Below the pieces are notes generated by a model. That model did no database searches. It was given only the letters and a program-made list of their open reading frames with translations, and was not told the DNA's origin. 64,000 bases of DNA from Exophiala sp. HKRS030 (taxonomy: Eukaryota > Ascomycota > Eurotiomycetes > Chaetothyriales > Herpotrichiellaceae), in the NCBI GenBank assembly GCA_023897205.1, contig JAHWDD010000002.1, forward strand, positions 4,092,001 to 4,156,000, given 5' to 3'. Below are positions 32,912 to 44,297 of the stretch, one piece after another (positions within the stretch are counted from its first letter, which is position 1; the number at the start of each line of letters is the position of its first letter). Both the position numbers and the translations under genes were made by a program.

Positions 32912-35321
32912 GATGAAAACGAGCTGAAGTGGGATACAGCTTCTGGAGCTTGCTAATTTGAAGAGGAGGAAAGGAGTTACCTAGACTCACGCAGAAAGCT
33001 TCAACAAGATATATATTCAAAAATCATCATATCGGAGTTAGCGATCTGAATACGTAGAACACGACGAGATTCAGGGGATTACCCACTGTCATCAGGCTGT
33101 AGCAAGGAACCCGGGTACAAATGTCTCCGGTAGAGAATCTTCGGACGAAGCCTGAAGTCCAAGCTTCACAACGGCTAAGCATGTGAAAAAGAATGATTCA
33201 TCATGGTTCCAAAAGCTGGATGTGTTGGACTGCCGTCGGAGATGGCCCATGCATCAGATTTCAACCTTGACACCTGCAAAAACAGGTCGCGGTACACACG
33301 TATTCGGTTTGTTGACGAGACTGACCCACAAAAATTCCAGGCTCCAAAGGCATCATTTTAAGATGAAACAAGTGATTGGACGACTTAGATAGATTCGGGG
33401 TTCAGGCGTTCAACCGAAATAGCCTCCGATAGCACCTAAGGGTAATAGTTTGGTGGCAGAGATCTGTGGCGCGGAAGAAAAGGAGGTCCAAGGCTGGCGT
33501 TAGGATAAGAATCTCGGACCAAAGGTCCAAGAAAGACAAGGCTCGACATGGTTGGTACTGCCATTTGCAGATTAGTTCAGTGGTGTGGATAAAAAGCATA
33601 TCAGGGTTAGTCAGAGCGACGGATGGATGATCTCATTCCCTTTCATGTCGAATATGCAGATCAAGTTGCTGGAGCACTGAAAGACGATTGTTGAAACGAT
33701 TGTTGGTCAGCCAAAGCAACTTCGGCCGAACAGCCGGACGGATGAGGACCCGCGATCGAACCCTAAGACTGTTTTGGTCATAAGGCTGGCCGTCCGTCGT
33801 ATTGACTCGGTCCGACATTCCTCCAGGTTCTCTCCCCTTTACATCAAATGAAGCCTTCAATGTTGGTAGGCTTTTGGTGATCTAACGCTCATTGCTTTAT
33901 CGCTGTCGAGAGTCACGTTCGATAACGCTAATCACTGCCGGATTAGATTTCCGTTTTGGAGTAAGTCCGGGCAGTATTTATCCAGCATGGCTCTTCTGAC
34001 GACTTCTTGAAAACGGTTCAACTCTATTGCTGGGCTTCTGAGTTGTTAGGGTTGAATGGCATCCGTGTCAGTAGTTAGTCGAGTTAATCTTTACAAATTT
34101 GAGCAGATCAGGGAGCACAATCAGCATTGAAACATCAGTCGTAAGAGATTTGCGAGACCCTATGGTTACAAACATATCAGACCCCAGGTATTGACTGCTC
34201 TTTCTGTCAGAGGAGACGGCGTATGAGTATCTAAGCATCCTAAGCCGCAAGTGCCGAAATAGGGGAATAGTTGAAATAGCGCGTCATCTTTGCGATTTTA
34301 TAGACATCTAAATAGCTTCGCTTTCTAGGATGCCTCATCCTGCGAAAGAGGATCTGCGTCGAAAACTAGAAAGTCATCATTTCATATATCCATATGCAGG
34401 ACATTGCACGAGGAAGCACTGTCAGTTCACACCTGTCTTTATCTGCATTCGCCATGACAGTCCAGGATTACAACATGCTGAGGCACCATGCATCGGTATA
34501 CAATCATTATTATCATTCACGAATCGTGACCATCTATACTTGACTGTTGGGAATTCCTTCATTTAGGATCATGGTGTCCCCGTACCAGACAATTAAAAAC
34601 TGTAGGATGCTTAATATGACTGCGAGTATACTTTTCGACGCAGAACAAAAGAATGCGATCAAATGTTATATGATCTCGATGCTGTTGATCCAATATGGAG
34701 GAGATTCGATAGTCATTGTAAGCCAGACTTCGGTCGAACGGACGGACGAAAACACCACCTGATTTGAAAGCCACTAACCCATTTCGGGTTTGTCCATCGT
34801 CCCTTCCTTCCTGAGTTTCGAGTGCTCGGGGACTTTCCAAGTTACCTCATTTGTACCTACGCAGGGTAACTGCGACCGTACTACGGAGGTAAGTACCCAA
34901 GTACCTTAGGTACCTACGTACTTACGTACCTACGGACCTCACCCATTTATTGAATGTACCCACAAACTACCACACCGCAGATCTCGATTGACTCCGCCCA
35001 ACTCATACTCAGAGTCACACCTGGGGAGACTTGCAATTGAAGACCAATCTCATGGTGTAGTGGGCGTGGCACACGTTAAATCACGCTGCCACTGTACCGC
35101 ATGCCCAGACCTATGAAGACATGCTGACCAATTCTAACAATTATTCAGTCCCAAAACGTTTAGATCACCTTACTGAGCCTCCTCCACATACTTGACGAGC
35201 CATCTATGCCTGAACGTTCCAGAACTCGTCTTTCTTGCGAACTTGGCGGGACGCCGATATCTCCAGTCATCATTGTCGTCCAAATCACTCCGATCTGCCA
35301 TCTTAACTGGCAATCCACCCG
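32912..35321. other. 2.4-kb divergent promoter region between transporter and regulator
   Basis: No supported gene. Around 34850-34940 it contains a dense cluster of GGTACC/TACCT palindromic steps, described under findings. It probably holds both promoters. Confidence 0.45.
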
Positions 35322-35540
35322 TTGCCTGCGATACTCCAGACGACTCAACCACTCAACGACGACAGTATCCAAGGAGGATACCTTTCGACATCGGTATCGG
35401 TGAACAAATTCTTGATCACCGCTCTCCAACACCTATTACACATTACTCATCATGTCTCTACCCCCAGTAGTTCCGGCTCACCCTACAATGATTCTCATAA
35501 CCTCAACTTAGACCATGCTCAAGGCCCTCCCAGGAAGAAG

Positions 35541-37946
35541 ATGAGAAAAGGGACAAAGTCATGTCTAGAATGTCGACGGAGAAAGATCAAATGCAACTTC
35601 GAGCCTGGGAGGGCTGCGGTTTGCAACGAATGTTATGCAAGAGGTTCAACATGTATCGATCAAGAGCATGCCGATGTTCAAGCACTCTCACAACCACCCA
35701 CCGATCAATCCGCTTATAGTTTACGAGAAAGGGTATCGCAGTTGGAAGACCTCGTTAAACAAGTTTTAAATCGCCTACCTGAGAAAGGGAATACTTCAGA
35801 ATCTCCCTCCCACCCCGACGAGTCGGCCAAATCCCAAGTCGATGCGCAGGCTGCCGAAGTACTTAAATCTTTAAAAAGTTCTTTGCGACGAGCCGATAGC
35901 CAAATAGAAGAATCCGTTCTTCTGCCAGGCGGCGTACGAGATGATGCCCCGGCACTATCCCTCTTCGACAACGACGTCATCACTCGAAAACAGAGCCAGC
36001 ACGTGGTATCTCGGGCTCAATATAACAAAAACAAAGCCTTATTAAATGCGCTTACACAACTGTTACTCTCCGCTCACGACCTCGAAATCATCTTGGCCAA
36101 TTCTCAAGAATGGTGGTCCATATGGCGACAGATGGTCCCCGAGATAACGGATAGTCGATGTGAAACCATCAAGGAATCTGTATCACATTCTCTTCGCTCC
36201 GACAAACCCGCAGAAGTTGCCAAAATCATGCTTTGTATAGCAATTGGTGTTCATCAATTGCCATCGGATTTTAATTGGTCTTCACTTCATACCAAACAGG
36301 ATCCCGCTGATTTAATGGAAAGATATATATCAACTGTGGATAAACTTATTACTTCTGATGATGAGATTGCCGCGACGTTGGAAGGAATTGAATGTATGAT
36401 GTTGGAAGCCAAATATCATGTCAATATGGGCCGTCCTCGTCGTGCCTGGCTTTTATTTCACCGTGGCATTGCATTTGCCCAGCTGCTCGGTTTTCATCGT
36501 CTCGCAGCCCAAACCGACAAGACTAGTGCTTTATACCGACGTCAAGTCAATCTTTGGTGTCACTTGACCTTGGGCGATCGATATCTTTCGCTGATGCTCG
36601 GACTACCATATTCGGTTGCCGAAGCCTTTATAGCCCCTTACACATATCAGGCCGAACTTCCTCCCAATATTGGCAGTGGTGAAGCTTATGTGATGAGAAT
36701 GATTCCTGTGGTCACCAAGATCACCGATCGCAATCAGGCAGTAGTAGCCATGGGCTATTCTGCAACCCTACGAATGGATCAAGAGCTCGAGGAACTACAT
36801 AATTCTCAGGATGAGGCTTGGTGGTCCACTGAATTAAAACCCGATACTCCTGCTCACCTACATTTTGATCGATTACAAGCTCACTTTTACCACCATCAAG
36901 CGAGACTCTTCCTTCACCTACCATTCATGCTCAGATCCTCAACCAATACACGATATCAGTATTCTCATCATGCCGCCTTGGAATCATCACGAGAAATGAT
37001 CCGTGTCTATGACGCTTTGCGGAGTAATACTGCGGTTGGACCTTTTATTTGCAAACTTGTCGACTTCCAAAGTTTTACAGCTGCAATGCTTTTGTTGTTG
37101 AATCTATGTGGTTACTCTCATCAGCATAGAGGCAGTCAATCCGCGCCCACAGATCATGAACAAGATCAGAAGGATTCCGATTTGATTGATCTTACTATTC
37201 ATCTGCTCAAGGCTGCGTCCAAAGAAGCTGGAGGAGTTGTTGCCGCACAATGCGCTCAAGTTCTTGAAATGCTAGCAAGAATTCGACAAGGAGATTGTGC
37301 TGAGGCTGAAAAATGCCGTGGTGAAACTTCTCAGGTTTCTATCCCATATTTCGGTACCATCTCCATTGGTCCTGGCAAGAAATTTGTCCCCATCAAACCT
37401 GGTACGTTCGTGATCAAGCCTGCAGGCAACCGTAAATCAAATTCTTCATTCACAGTAAGGCCTGGACCGGTCGCTGGTGGCGTGGCAACAAATTCTGGAC
37501 TACCTACACCTCCATCCATGTGTTCAAGTAGCACACAGCAATCTCCTTTGGCTGGGACAATTGATCGAGAGTATCGGAATTCTAACTTTGATTCAACAAC
37601 GAATTATACTGGCCATGGAGTGGAGAACTGGACCGAAAATGATGATCCTTTTGTGACATTTGACAGTTTCATGAGTTTTCCTCAACAGGCTCCATGTGAT
37701 CTTCCTTCTGCTGGTACAACGGGCAGTGCGGGTTTTACACCTCAACAACAAAATCAAAGTCCATTCAATGCACCTCTTAACGACTTTGGCACGAGTTCGA
37801 CCGAAAACCTATCTTCCAATCCTCAAGTGCAATCACAATTCAGTTTTCCTTACGGAGCCTTTCCTTGGGGACAACAAACCAATGGAAATTTAGACCTTGA
37901 TCATGGATGGAATTGGTTTGGTCTTGATGCTCCTGCTATGCAATAA
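35541..37946 (+). CDS. Zn2Cys6 transcription factor with fungal-trans domain
   Basis: From the first in-frame ATG (35541) 801 residues are encoded. The N-terminal GAL4-type zinc cluster shows CLECRRRKIKC then CNECYARGSTC, followed by a predicted coiled coil (YSLRERVSQLEDLVKQVLN). The middle carries the fungal-trans homology region, with GRPRRAWLLFHRGIAFAQLLGFH and RRQVNLWCHLTLGDRYLSLMLGLPY. The C-terminal 200 residues are Gln/Ser/Gly/Asn-rich, a likely activation segment. The frame remains protein-like upstream (GSPYNDSHNL...GPPRKKMRKGTK), and a GPPRKK-type lead-in is common in the family. The true start is therefore probably in an upstream exon joined near 35465 (acceptor CCCCAG). It is divergent from the DHA2 pump and is a candidate regulator of that locus. 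Confidence 0.88.
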   Translation: MRKGTKSCLECRRRKIKCNFEPGRAAVCNECYARGSTCIDQEHADVQALSQPPTDQSAYSLRERVSQLEDLVKQVLNRLPEKGNTSESPSHPDESAKSQVDAQAAEVLKSLKSSLRRADSQIEESVLLPGGVRDDAPALSLFDNDVITRKQSQHVVSRAQYNKNKALLNALTQLLLSAHDLEIILANSQEWWSIWRQMVPEITDSRCETIKESVSHSLRSDKPAEVAKIMLCIAIGVHQLPSDFNWSSLHTKQDPADLMERYISTVDKLITSDDEIAATLEGIECMMLEAKYHVNMGRPRRAWLLFHRGIAFAQLLGFHRLAAQTDKTSALYRRQVNLWCHLTLGDRYLSLMLGLPYSVAEAFIAPYTYQAELPPNIGSGEAYVMRMIPVVTKITDRNQAVVAMGYSATLRMDQELEELHNSQDEAWWSTELKPDTPAHLHFDRLQAHFYHHQARLFLHLPFMLRSSTNTRYQYSHHAALESSREMIRVYDALRSNTAVGPFICKLVDFQSFTAAMLLLLNLCGYSHQHRGSQSAPTDHEQDQKDSDLIDLTIHLLKAASKEAGGVVAAQCAQVLEMLARIRQGDCAEAEKCRGETSQVSIPYFGTISIGPGKKFVPIKPGTFVIKPAGNRKSNSSFTVRPGPVAGGVATNSGLPTPPSMCSSSTQQSPLAGTIDREYRNSNFDSTTNYTGHGVENWTENDDPFVTFDSFMSFPQQAPCDLPSAGTTGSAGFTPQQQNQSPFNAPLNDFGTSSTENLSSNPQVQSQFSFPYGAFPWGQQTNGNLDLDHGWNWFGLDAPAMQ

Positions 37947-38447
37947 TGGTTGGAATGGCAGAGTAAATACTCCATAGGTAATATCCATTGCCACAAAAGT
38001 ACATTTTGTCACACCAAATACCTATCCACATTTGAGCTGGTTAAAAATAATGTTCCCTCCTATCAAACCCCACATAGAAATCTTCTTGTAGAATGTAAGA
38101 CATGAATCATGAAATACTACCATAATCCTAAGCATAACTTATCAGGGGACAAGAATGCGTTTTCGGTACGTATTGAGTGCTAGAGAACTAACATAAGGCT
38201 ATACAGCGCCCCTCTTGTCATTTCTATTGCTCTTGATATGTGTATGTTGTATTGTTTACTGTTATCATTGTCGACCCACATCGTATTTCTTGCCAACGAT
38301 GAGCCTCACTACGACTTGTGAAGTGAGAAAGGGGCATATTCCTAATGATGTTTCATATCGGCCTCGTTTGTTCATGCATCATGTCTCATGCGCTTTACTC
38401 TTGTTCCTGATTTCGTTTTCTGCCTCTCCTGCTCTCGACAGTCAACC
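37947..38447. other. Short convergent intergenic region
   Basis: The 3' flanks of the regulator and the phosphoesterase. No additional coding signal; the plus-strand frame at 38215-38589 is a chance frame overlapping the phosphoesterase end. Confidence 0.4.
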
Positions 38448-40286
38448 TCAACAGTCCTGGTTCCATTTCTGTTTCGCCATGCGGACCAGAGTGTCAAAAC
38501 TACTAAAATTGCCATCAGCCCTTAGCCAGTCAGTGGTATTTCCCTGTAGGTATTTGCCCGCTGCAGCGGTGAAGAAACTGGTCGCGTAAACATCAACCAG
38601 AGTCTCACCATCTGTGATGTTTGAAGTCGAGACGTTGGCTTGCACGTAATGAGGAGTACTGAAATATCCTTGGTCGATATGAACAATGTTGTCGCCGTCA
38701 GAACCGAAGTCGTCTTTGGTCACGTACCCAGGAGTTGTGACGTATGTGGTCGTGCTGGACTGGCGCTTTTTGTATACTTTATCGGTTTGCATATTGAGGA
38801 GGAGGTTTTGAGCGACGGACCATGGAGCTGTCATGCGTAGCCAGTAATTTTTGTAGGGATTTGTTTGATAGGCGTTGTCAATTGTGAAGGGACCTTTGAG
38901 TAGATCATAACGAAATCCACCTGTGTTGGTGAGGATGATTCTTGGGACTGATGTTCTGTTTGGATCCACCACAACAGCGGGGAAGACGACGGTTGTGAGA
39001 TAGTTGAAAAGAGATTGATTAGATGATATTGGAAAACGATCGAGGTAGAAATTATCAGGAGAACAACCCAGTTTCTCAGTTAGACTGGGTAAGGTGTGGA
39101 TGGAAGAATTGATCTCTGATGTTATATCTGAACCATAAGAAGTGTTGAAGGTGGTCTCGGTGGTTCCAGTATGATATTCAAAACTGTATCGATTGAAGTC
39201 GAGATACTGCCTAGTATAAGACAATGACGAATTGAGATTGGGGCTCACACCAGTCACAACATTTGGTATCTTTGTGATTTTGGTACCTGGTCCTTGAGGT
39301 GATTTTGCTCTTGTGATGTTGCTTGAAATTCCGTCGATGGTAGACCATCCTACTGTTTCACAATATCGACCAGAAGCAATACCCACTGCTGAAGCATCGA
39401 AAATGACCGAGTCACGGATATGTCGATGTCCTCCAAAGATTTGAATCGGTGTGGTTGGATGATATTGGCGAATAGCGCCGTAGATCAGATTCCATTCAGT
39501 CGAATTTCGAAGAGTGATATGACCAGCGACCAGGAATAAATCGATATCGGTCCTTTGAACCTGTTCCTGGAACCAAGGTTGTTTGACAGCATTCCCAACT
39601 GGGGTCACCACACTCGCATTACTGTTGCCAGTGAAATTGAACAAGAATGCGAAGCTCATGATACGAATACCAAATTTGGTCTCCCAGTAAGCATATTTTT
39701 GAGAAAAGGGTTTCGCAACACCAGTACCATTGAATTCGACGTTGGAAGTCAAGTATCGACCTCCCCATTGTGGAGCAAAATTGTAGTAAGTATCGTTTGC
39801 AATTTCAGTGGTATAAAGCTCATGGTTGCCGATCGATAAGAGATCGTATGGTAGTTTCTTGAAGATAGGCAATGTCAATTTGCCATTGGGTGTGGTTGCA
39901 TCCCCGAACCCGGTACCGTCATGAAGATCACCAGAGTCAATAAGCAGAAGGTCGACACCAAGGTAGTCTGCCTTGGCTTTGAGCTTTCTAACGAAATCGG
40001 CAAAGTCACCATAATCAGCGCTGTAGTTTTCATCTAGCAAATGACCCGCCAACCAACCGTGAGTGTCGGTGGTATGTAGGAAATTGATTTGACCCCAATG
40101 CAAGTCTTTGATCTTTTGTGGCGGAGTGGGCAAGGCTCCGGGTTGAATCCTCTTGTTAAGATCATGTCTTCTCATCAGGTCATGGTTGATACCAGAACCG
40201 AGGATTGGTGAAGTCCAATCATGATCCTCACAGGTACGAACAGAATGAAAGAGACAGACAGTTGCGAGGACAGTAGAGAGTAGCAT
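38448..40286 (-). CDS. Secreted/vacuolar 5'-nucleotidase-like calcineurin phosphoesterase
   Basis: The ATG at 40286 gives 612 residues beginning with a signal peptide (MLLSTVLATVCLFHSVRT). The metallophosphatase core shows LHTTDTHGWLAGHL (metal ligands D, H), IDSGDLHDG, IGNHELY (Asn-His), VAGHI and FGGHRH, in the right order. A 5'-nucleotidase C-terminal domain with many N-glycosylation sites follows. It resembles the fungal YHR202W-type proteins, thought to act on nucleotides or phosphomonoesters outside the cytosol. The frame can also be extended. A donor (GTAAGC) after ATG-TCG at 40378-40383 and an acceptor at 40326 would splice in phase to add 15 residues (MSTLLCLLLRRRAPI), making the start 40383. 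I keep the simpler start. Substrate is inferred only. Confidence 0.9.
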   Translation of the reverse strand: MLLSTVLATVCLFHSVRTCEDHDWTSPILGSGINHDLMRRHDLNKRIQPGALPTPPQKIKDLHWGQINFLHTTDTHGWLAGHLLDENYSADYGDFADFVRKLKAKADYLGVDLLLIDSGDLHDGTGFGDATTPNGKLTLPIFKKLPYDLLSIGNHELYTTEIANDTYYNFAPQWGGRYLTSNVEFNGTGVAKPFSQKYAYWETKFGIRIMSFAFLFNFTGNSNASVVTPVGNAVKQPWFQEQVQRTDIDLFLVAGHITLRNSTEWNLIYGAIRQYHPTTPIQIFGGHRHIRDSVIFDASAVGIASGRYCETVGWSTIDGISSNITRAKSPQGPGTKITKIPNVVTGVSPNLNSSLSYTRQYLDFNRYSFEYHTGTTETTFNTSYGSDITSEINSSIHTLPSLTEKLGCSPDNFYLDRFPISSNQSLFNYLTTVVFPAVVVDPNRTSVPRIILTNTGGFRYDLLKGPFTIDNAYQTNPYKNYWLRMTAPWSVAQNLLLNMQTDKVYKKRQSSTTTYVTTPGYVTKDDFGSDGDNIVHIDQGYFSTPHYVQANVSTSNITDGETLVDVYATSFFTAAAGKYLQGNTTDWLRADGNFSSFDTLVRMAKQKWNQDC

Positions 40287-40383
40287 GATGGGAGCTCGGC
40301 GCCGAAGCAATAAACAGAGCAAAGTCTAGTGTAGCGACAGTCGCACGCCGACGTCTACAAAGATTGTGTTTGCTTACCGACAT

Positions 40384-41104
40384 TCTAGGAAATTGTCGAT
40401 CCTTAAGAAGGATTGATTTGTAGCTGCAGAGTCTGATCCCTCTTTCCAGGATGAACTATGGAAGTGAGTTGACTAGTTGTCGGTAGGAGCGAACCTTGAA
40501 GCGTAGCAAGGTCGATGCTGTGGGTTGACGTCGCCAGTGGATCAAGGCTTTTCAGCCATGGATCAAGCATGGTCAAAGCATTCGCTAATGGCTCACAAGC
40601 ATCCATGGCAGGGAACTACATGGAACTACCACGACTGATGTAACCCAAACCGATAAGCTAATTGACAAGCTTCCTAGATGGAGGATGATCGTCCTCATTG
40701 CCCTCGGGTAGCATGCGTGTAGCGGTTGGAGCCACGAGGTCTTATCTATTGGTCATGATTGTCTCTATCAGGAACATATGCCAGACCGTTTGCTCCGGTA
40801 TACATTTCGTCGAGCAAGGTCGGTGTTGTATACATTGTTTTATTCTTAAATTCATACCAACGTAAGGGACGGGTATTTATTCTATGTATTAAACCACCAA
40901 TCATTCAGAATTCAACCGCTTGAGAGCTAGGATTTCTTCAATATCGCATCGGCCTTACTATTCCGTGATTCGTCTCAACGTCTCTGTATGGTCTAAATTC
41001 CTTGGCTTACAAAGTACAAACCTGTTCTCTAACAAAAGATGGGATTCGTAGCAAAATGGTTCTATTACGTCTGTCAGCTTATCCAGTCATCCTGAGGAAT
41101 CAAC
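40384..41104. other. Intergenic region between phosphoesterase and ARO8
   Basis: No supported coding frame. Promoter of the phosphoesterase and 3' flank of ARO8. Confidence 0.4.
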
Positions 41105-43026
41105 TCAATTTCTTACCTCATTTCGAATTGCATTTTCCAACCTCGTGATATTGGCGCTCGTATCTTCCAGTAGTTCATCAATCTTCTTTGGATCGTCAAT
41201 TGCCCAGAAATCCACAAAAGCCTCCACTGTTCCTTTGCTATGTTTTGTCACCAGCTCATCATCCACGGCGGCAAAGCATAAGCGGAAATATTGCCATCCT
41301 TTCTCTGCGGCGATTTGAGGTGTCGGTGAAAACATGGCGCCTGGCGCTAGGAGAACCAGGTATGGCTCAGTGGTTAAAAATACCCAGAGAGCTCTCGAGA
41401 GTTTCTCCCCTCCAACCTTTTCAAATAACGGGTGAGTGTCGAAATGAGCTCGAAGCCACAAAAACATTCCTGCAGCTGGCCAATCAAAATCGTAAAGTTG
41501 CGTTTTCTTCACAATTTCAAAATCTTCATCATCGCCGTGTGTCAGACTTGACCTTCGATGGGATTCCTCAATCAAGTATTTTCCATCTTCCAAAATTTGA
41601 CTCATGACTTGCATTCTTCTCTCATAATTTCCTCTTAATCCTTCTAACCATCTGACCCAACCATCAAATTTCCATCCACTTCCATCTTTGCTACCACCTT
41701 TACCAGGATCACCGTGAGCAGATGGTCCTAGCAGAAGCTCCGCAATTAAACTCTGAACGAATCCACTGGGTTGTTGAGTTGTACTTTCGGTGATTAATTG
41801 AATTTTTTCAATGATGGCTGGTTGAGCAGTAATCCATCCCAAACGACATCCTGGTGCCACAGTTTTGCTGAAAGTGTCGAGTCTCACCACCCTACCATCA
41901 ACGTCGATTGCCAAGTACGAGGGAACTAGGCTATCAAGGTATGCATAACCACTTGAGCGGCCGCCGTCCAAAGTATTATAATTTTGCGCAGGTACTGGGT
42001 TTTCCGAAGTTTGAATGCCTCTAGCCTTGTTCGACAACTCGCGAGCCGAGGGAAATTGTAGGTACCAATATGGATCGTCCTCAATGATTATGACATCATA
42101 TTTTTGGACAATTCGGTAGATTTCTTTTCGCCGTTTGAGAGATAATAAGCCTGAGGTAGGGTTTTGGCCCATGCTGTTTGAGTTAGAAAATGGATGAAAG
42201 TAGAGCGAGACAACTTACGTGACTGTATAGATGAGATGAGGACGTTTGCCCTTGTTATGATCCCAGTTTGATAGGACATCTTCCAGACCACCTTTACCAT
42301 AGGCCAACATGCCCTCGTCATCAATGGCTACAGGCACGACATTAAGGCCACGAGGTCTCGCACTCTGAATAGCGTTCATATAAGCGAATTCCTCGCACAA
42401 TAAGCCTTCTCTTTCACGAATCCAATCTCTTTCTTCGTCCCAAATATTACTGAATGCCTCAAGAGCTTTGGAAAACCCATCGGTGGAACCAACTGTCAAG
42501 ATAACCTCGGCGCCACCTTTGTATGGGACATTGGGATGCAGATGCTCCTGGACAAATTCTCGGATGAAACTGTAAAGAGGAGGATAACCTTGAGCGGTAC
42601 CATATTGTAAAGCTGTGGTCAAATCTATTTTCCGTAGCAGATTGGGCTCGGCGGAATCATGAGGAACGAGAACTCGAGAGGCAGTAGGCGCATCTGATAA
42701 GGTAATCTTGGACAAATCAGAGGATGGAGGTTCGAGGGGTTGATTGGGAGTAGGCTTGAATCGGTCGGGAAGTGCAGTCGAGGCTTCGAGGGTATCGTAA
42801 GGGAAGTAGCCGGGATTAGGTAGTCCTGGATAGGATTTGGTCAGTAGTGATATGTTTGGCTGATATGTTGGTTGATTCTCTTACCGCCTGCCAAATTCCC
42901 AATTCCGGGGATGGAGAAATATTGATAGAATCGCTTGACCTGACTAGGAAGACGATTTTTGGTCACTCTAGAAAAATGATTAGATACATCCTTCGGAGGT
43001 GGTTTCTCGGTGACGGTGGTGGCCAT
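41105..43026 (-). CDS. ARO8: Aromatic amino-acid aminotransferase (Aro8-like)
   Basis: Three exons, 42885-43026, 42219-42825 and 41105-42173, with introns of 59 bp (42826-42884, GTAAGA...TCCAG) and 45 bp (42174-42218, GTAAGT...AACAG), give 605 residues. This PLP enzyme of fold type I transaminates aromatic amino acids and 2-aminoadipate with 2-oxoglutarate. Evidence: SIPGIGNLAGGLPNPGYFPY restored by splicing, GSTDGFSKALEA, IYTVTMGQNPTSG across the second junction, IIEDDPYWYLQF, and the PLP-lysine motif DTFSKTVAPGCRLGW. The C-terminal half has the GMFLWLR substrate segment. A roughly 30-residue insert after WRS-rich loops is normal in fungal Aro8. ATG at 43026 (MATTVTEKPPP). A strong donor upstream (~43560) suggests a leader intron. 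Confidence 0.94.
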
Positions 43027-44297
43027 GATGAAGTTGAGGATAATGTTGTGATGGACGTAGTTGAAATGCAGCACACGAAATAAAATGGATCAAAGGCAGG
43101 AGGAGGAATCAAAGACTCAAATGAGTAATGAAAGACATGGACCCTTGGATTAGTGATGAAGATTCGGAATCGCAGTTGAAAACCAGCGGATACCTCCTAC
43201 CTGTTGGCCGTACATCCTGGAGGTGGTGACGGGGGTAATGCGATAACGATAAAGTCTAACGTATGAGAGGCGCGGAGAACGGACGAAGCGAGGGGAGTAC
43301 TCCGCTCCACGACAGCATAATGATCTGGGAGAGGACGCCTTGTGATGGGTTGATGGCGCCTCTGTTGGCCTTTGGAAGACGTTTTCTGGTTGAAAGGGGA
43401 TTAGAAATGGAATCCATAGTAAGGTTAGCACTGTCGCGCAGGCTGCTTCAAGTGCTTTGGTAGTGCTTTCGACAAGTGCAACCCAAATCACATCATTCAG
43501 TGCCAAGGAAGCATTGTTAGCACACGCAAGTCGTTGGAATAAAACGATCTCAAACACCCACTTACCTAATATCATTATTTTCAGGTACGACAAGATTCAT
43601 AAGAAAATCAGTACTACCATAACTTGATGAAGAACAAACTCGAGATGTTCAGATACGAGGAGTTGATCTCGTGAGCAAGCCACTTTGCAGGCAGTCACGA
43701 TGCACAACGACCACTAACGACTTAGGTATGAAGGTTCCTGCCATTCCTGCCACTCGTGCCACTCCTGCCTGCCTAGGTTGGAAGTTGAAACTCAATGTTT
43801 GAATTTGGGGAAGGTGGGGTAGAGCGCGGACATTCCGTGGGTTTCACCTTCCCAAGATGCGGTTCGTCGGTTCCTGGCATGAATTGCTCCGTGTGCTCCC
43901 CAATCAATCTCCACGTGACGCACTGCGACGCGGCCATTGTCAGACAAAAACCAACTAAACCTCATTCGGCCAACCTGTGGCTAATCCACGTGCCAATCTC
44001 AACCACATGGACATGTTCACGCGGTCAGACAACCACCAATTGAAACTCCCCAAACTCCTCATACTAGAGCCTTGGAAGCGCTTGTCATCCTCATGACCAC
44101 CATCATGTCTGTTAGTTTCTGCTACTGTCGAGTCGATTTCTCTCTGCGTCGTTGCATTGCTCCTTGTCTGTTCTTGTACGAATAAATGTCGTTCGTTGGT
44201 TCTGCTCTCGCCATTGAAAAGTGATTCTCCACGAAACCTCTCCCGTCCTCTGCACCCCGACTTTCCCGGGCATTACATCTACCCAATAGACACCAAA
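43027..44297. other. Divergent promoter region of ARO8 and the LCCL gene
   Basis: A minus-strand frame at 43150-43593 is open for 147 codons but begins without ATG and contains a GTAAGT donor, so it is more likely the spliced ARO8 5' leader. A short CCTGCCA-rich degenerate repeat lies at about 43735-43775. Confidence 0.45.

Noticed and set aside
33720..33790. GGGTTCGATC-like box resembling a tRNA B box on the minus strand
   Set aside because: No matching acceptor stem, D-arm or anticodon arm around it.
43150..43593. 147-codon minus-strand frame upstream of ARO8
   Set aside because: No ATG start and an internal GTAAGT donor. More likely the spliced ARO8 5' leader than a separate protein.
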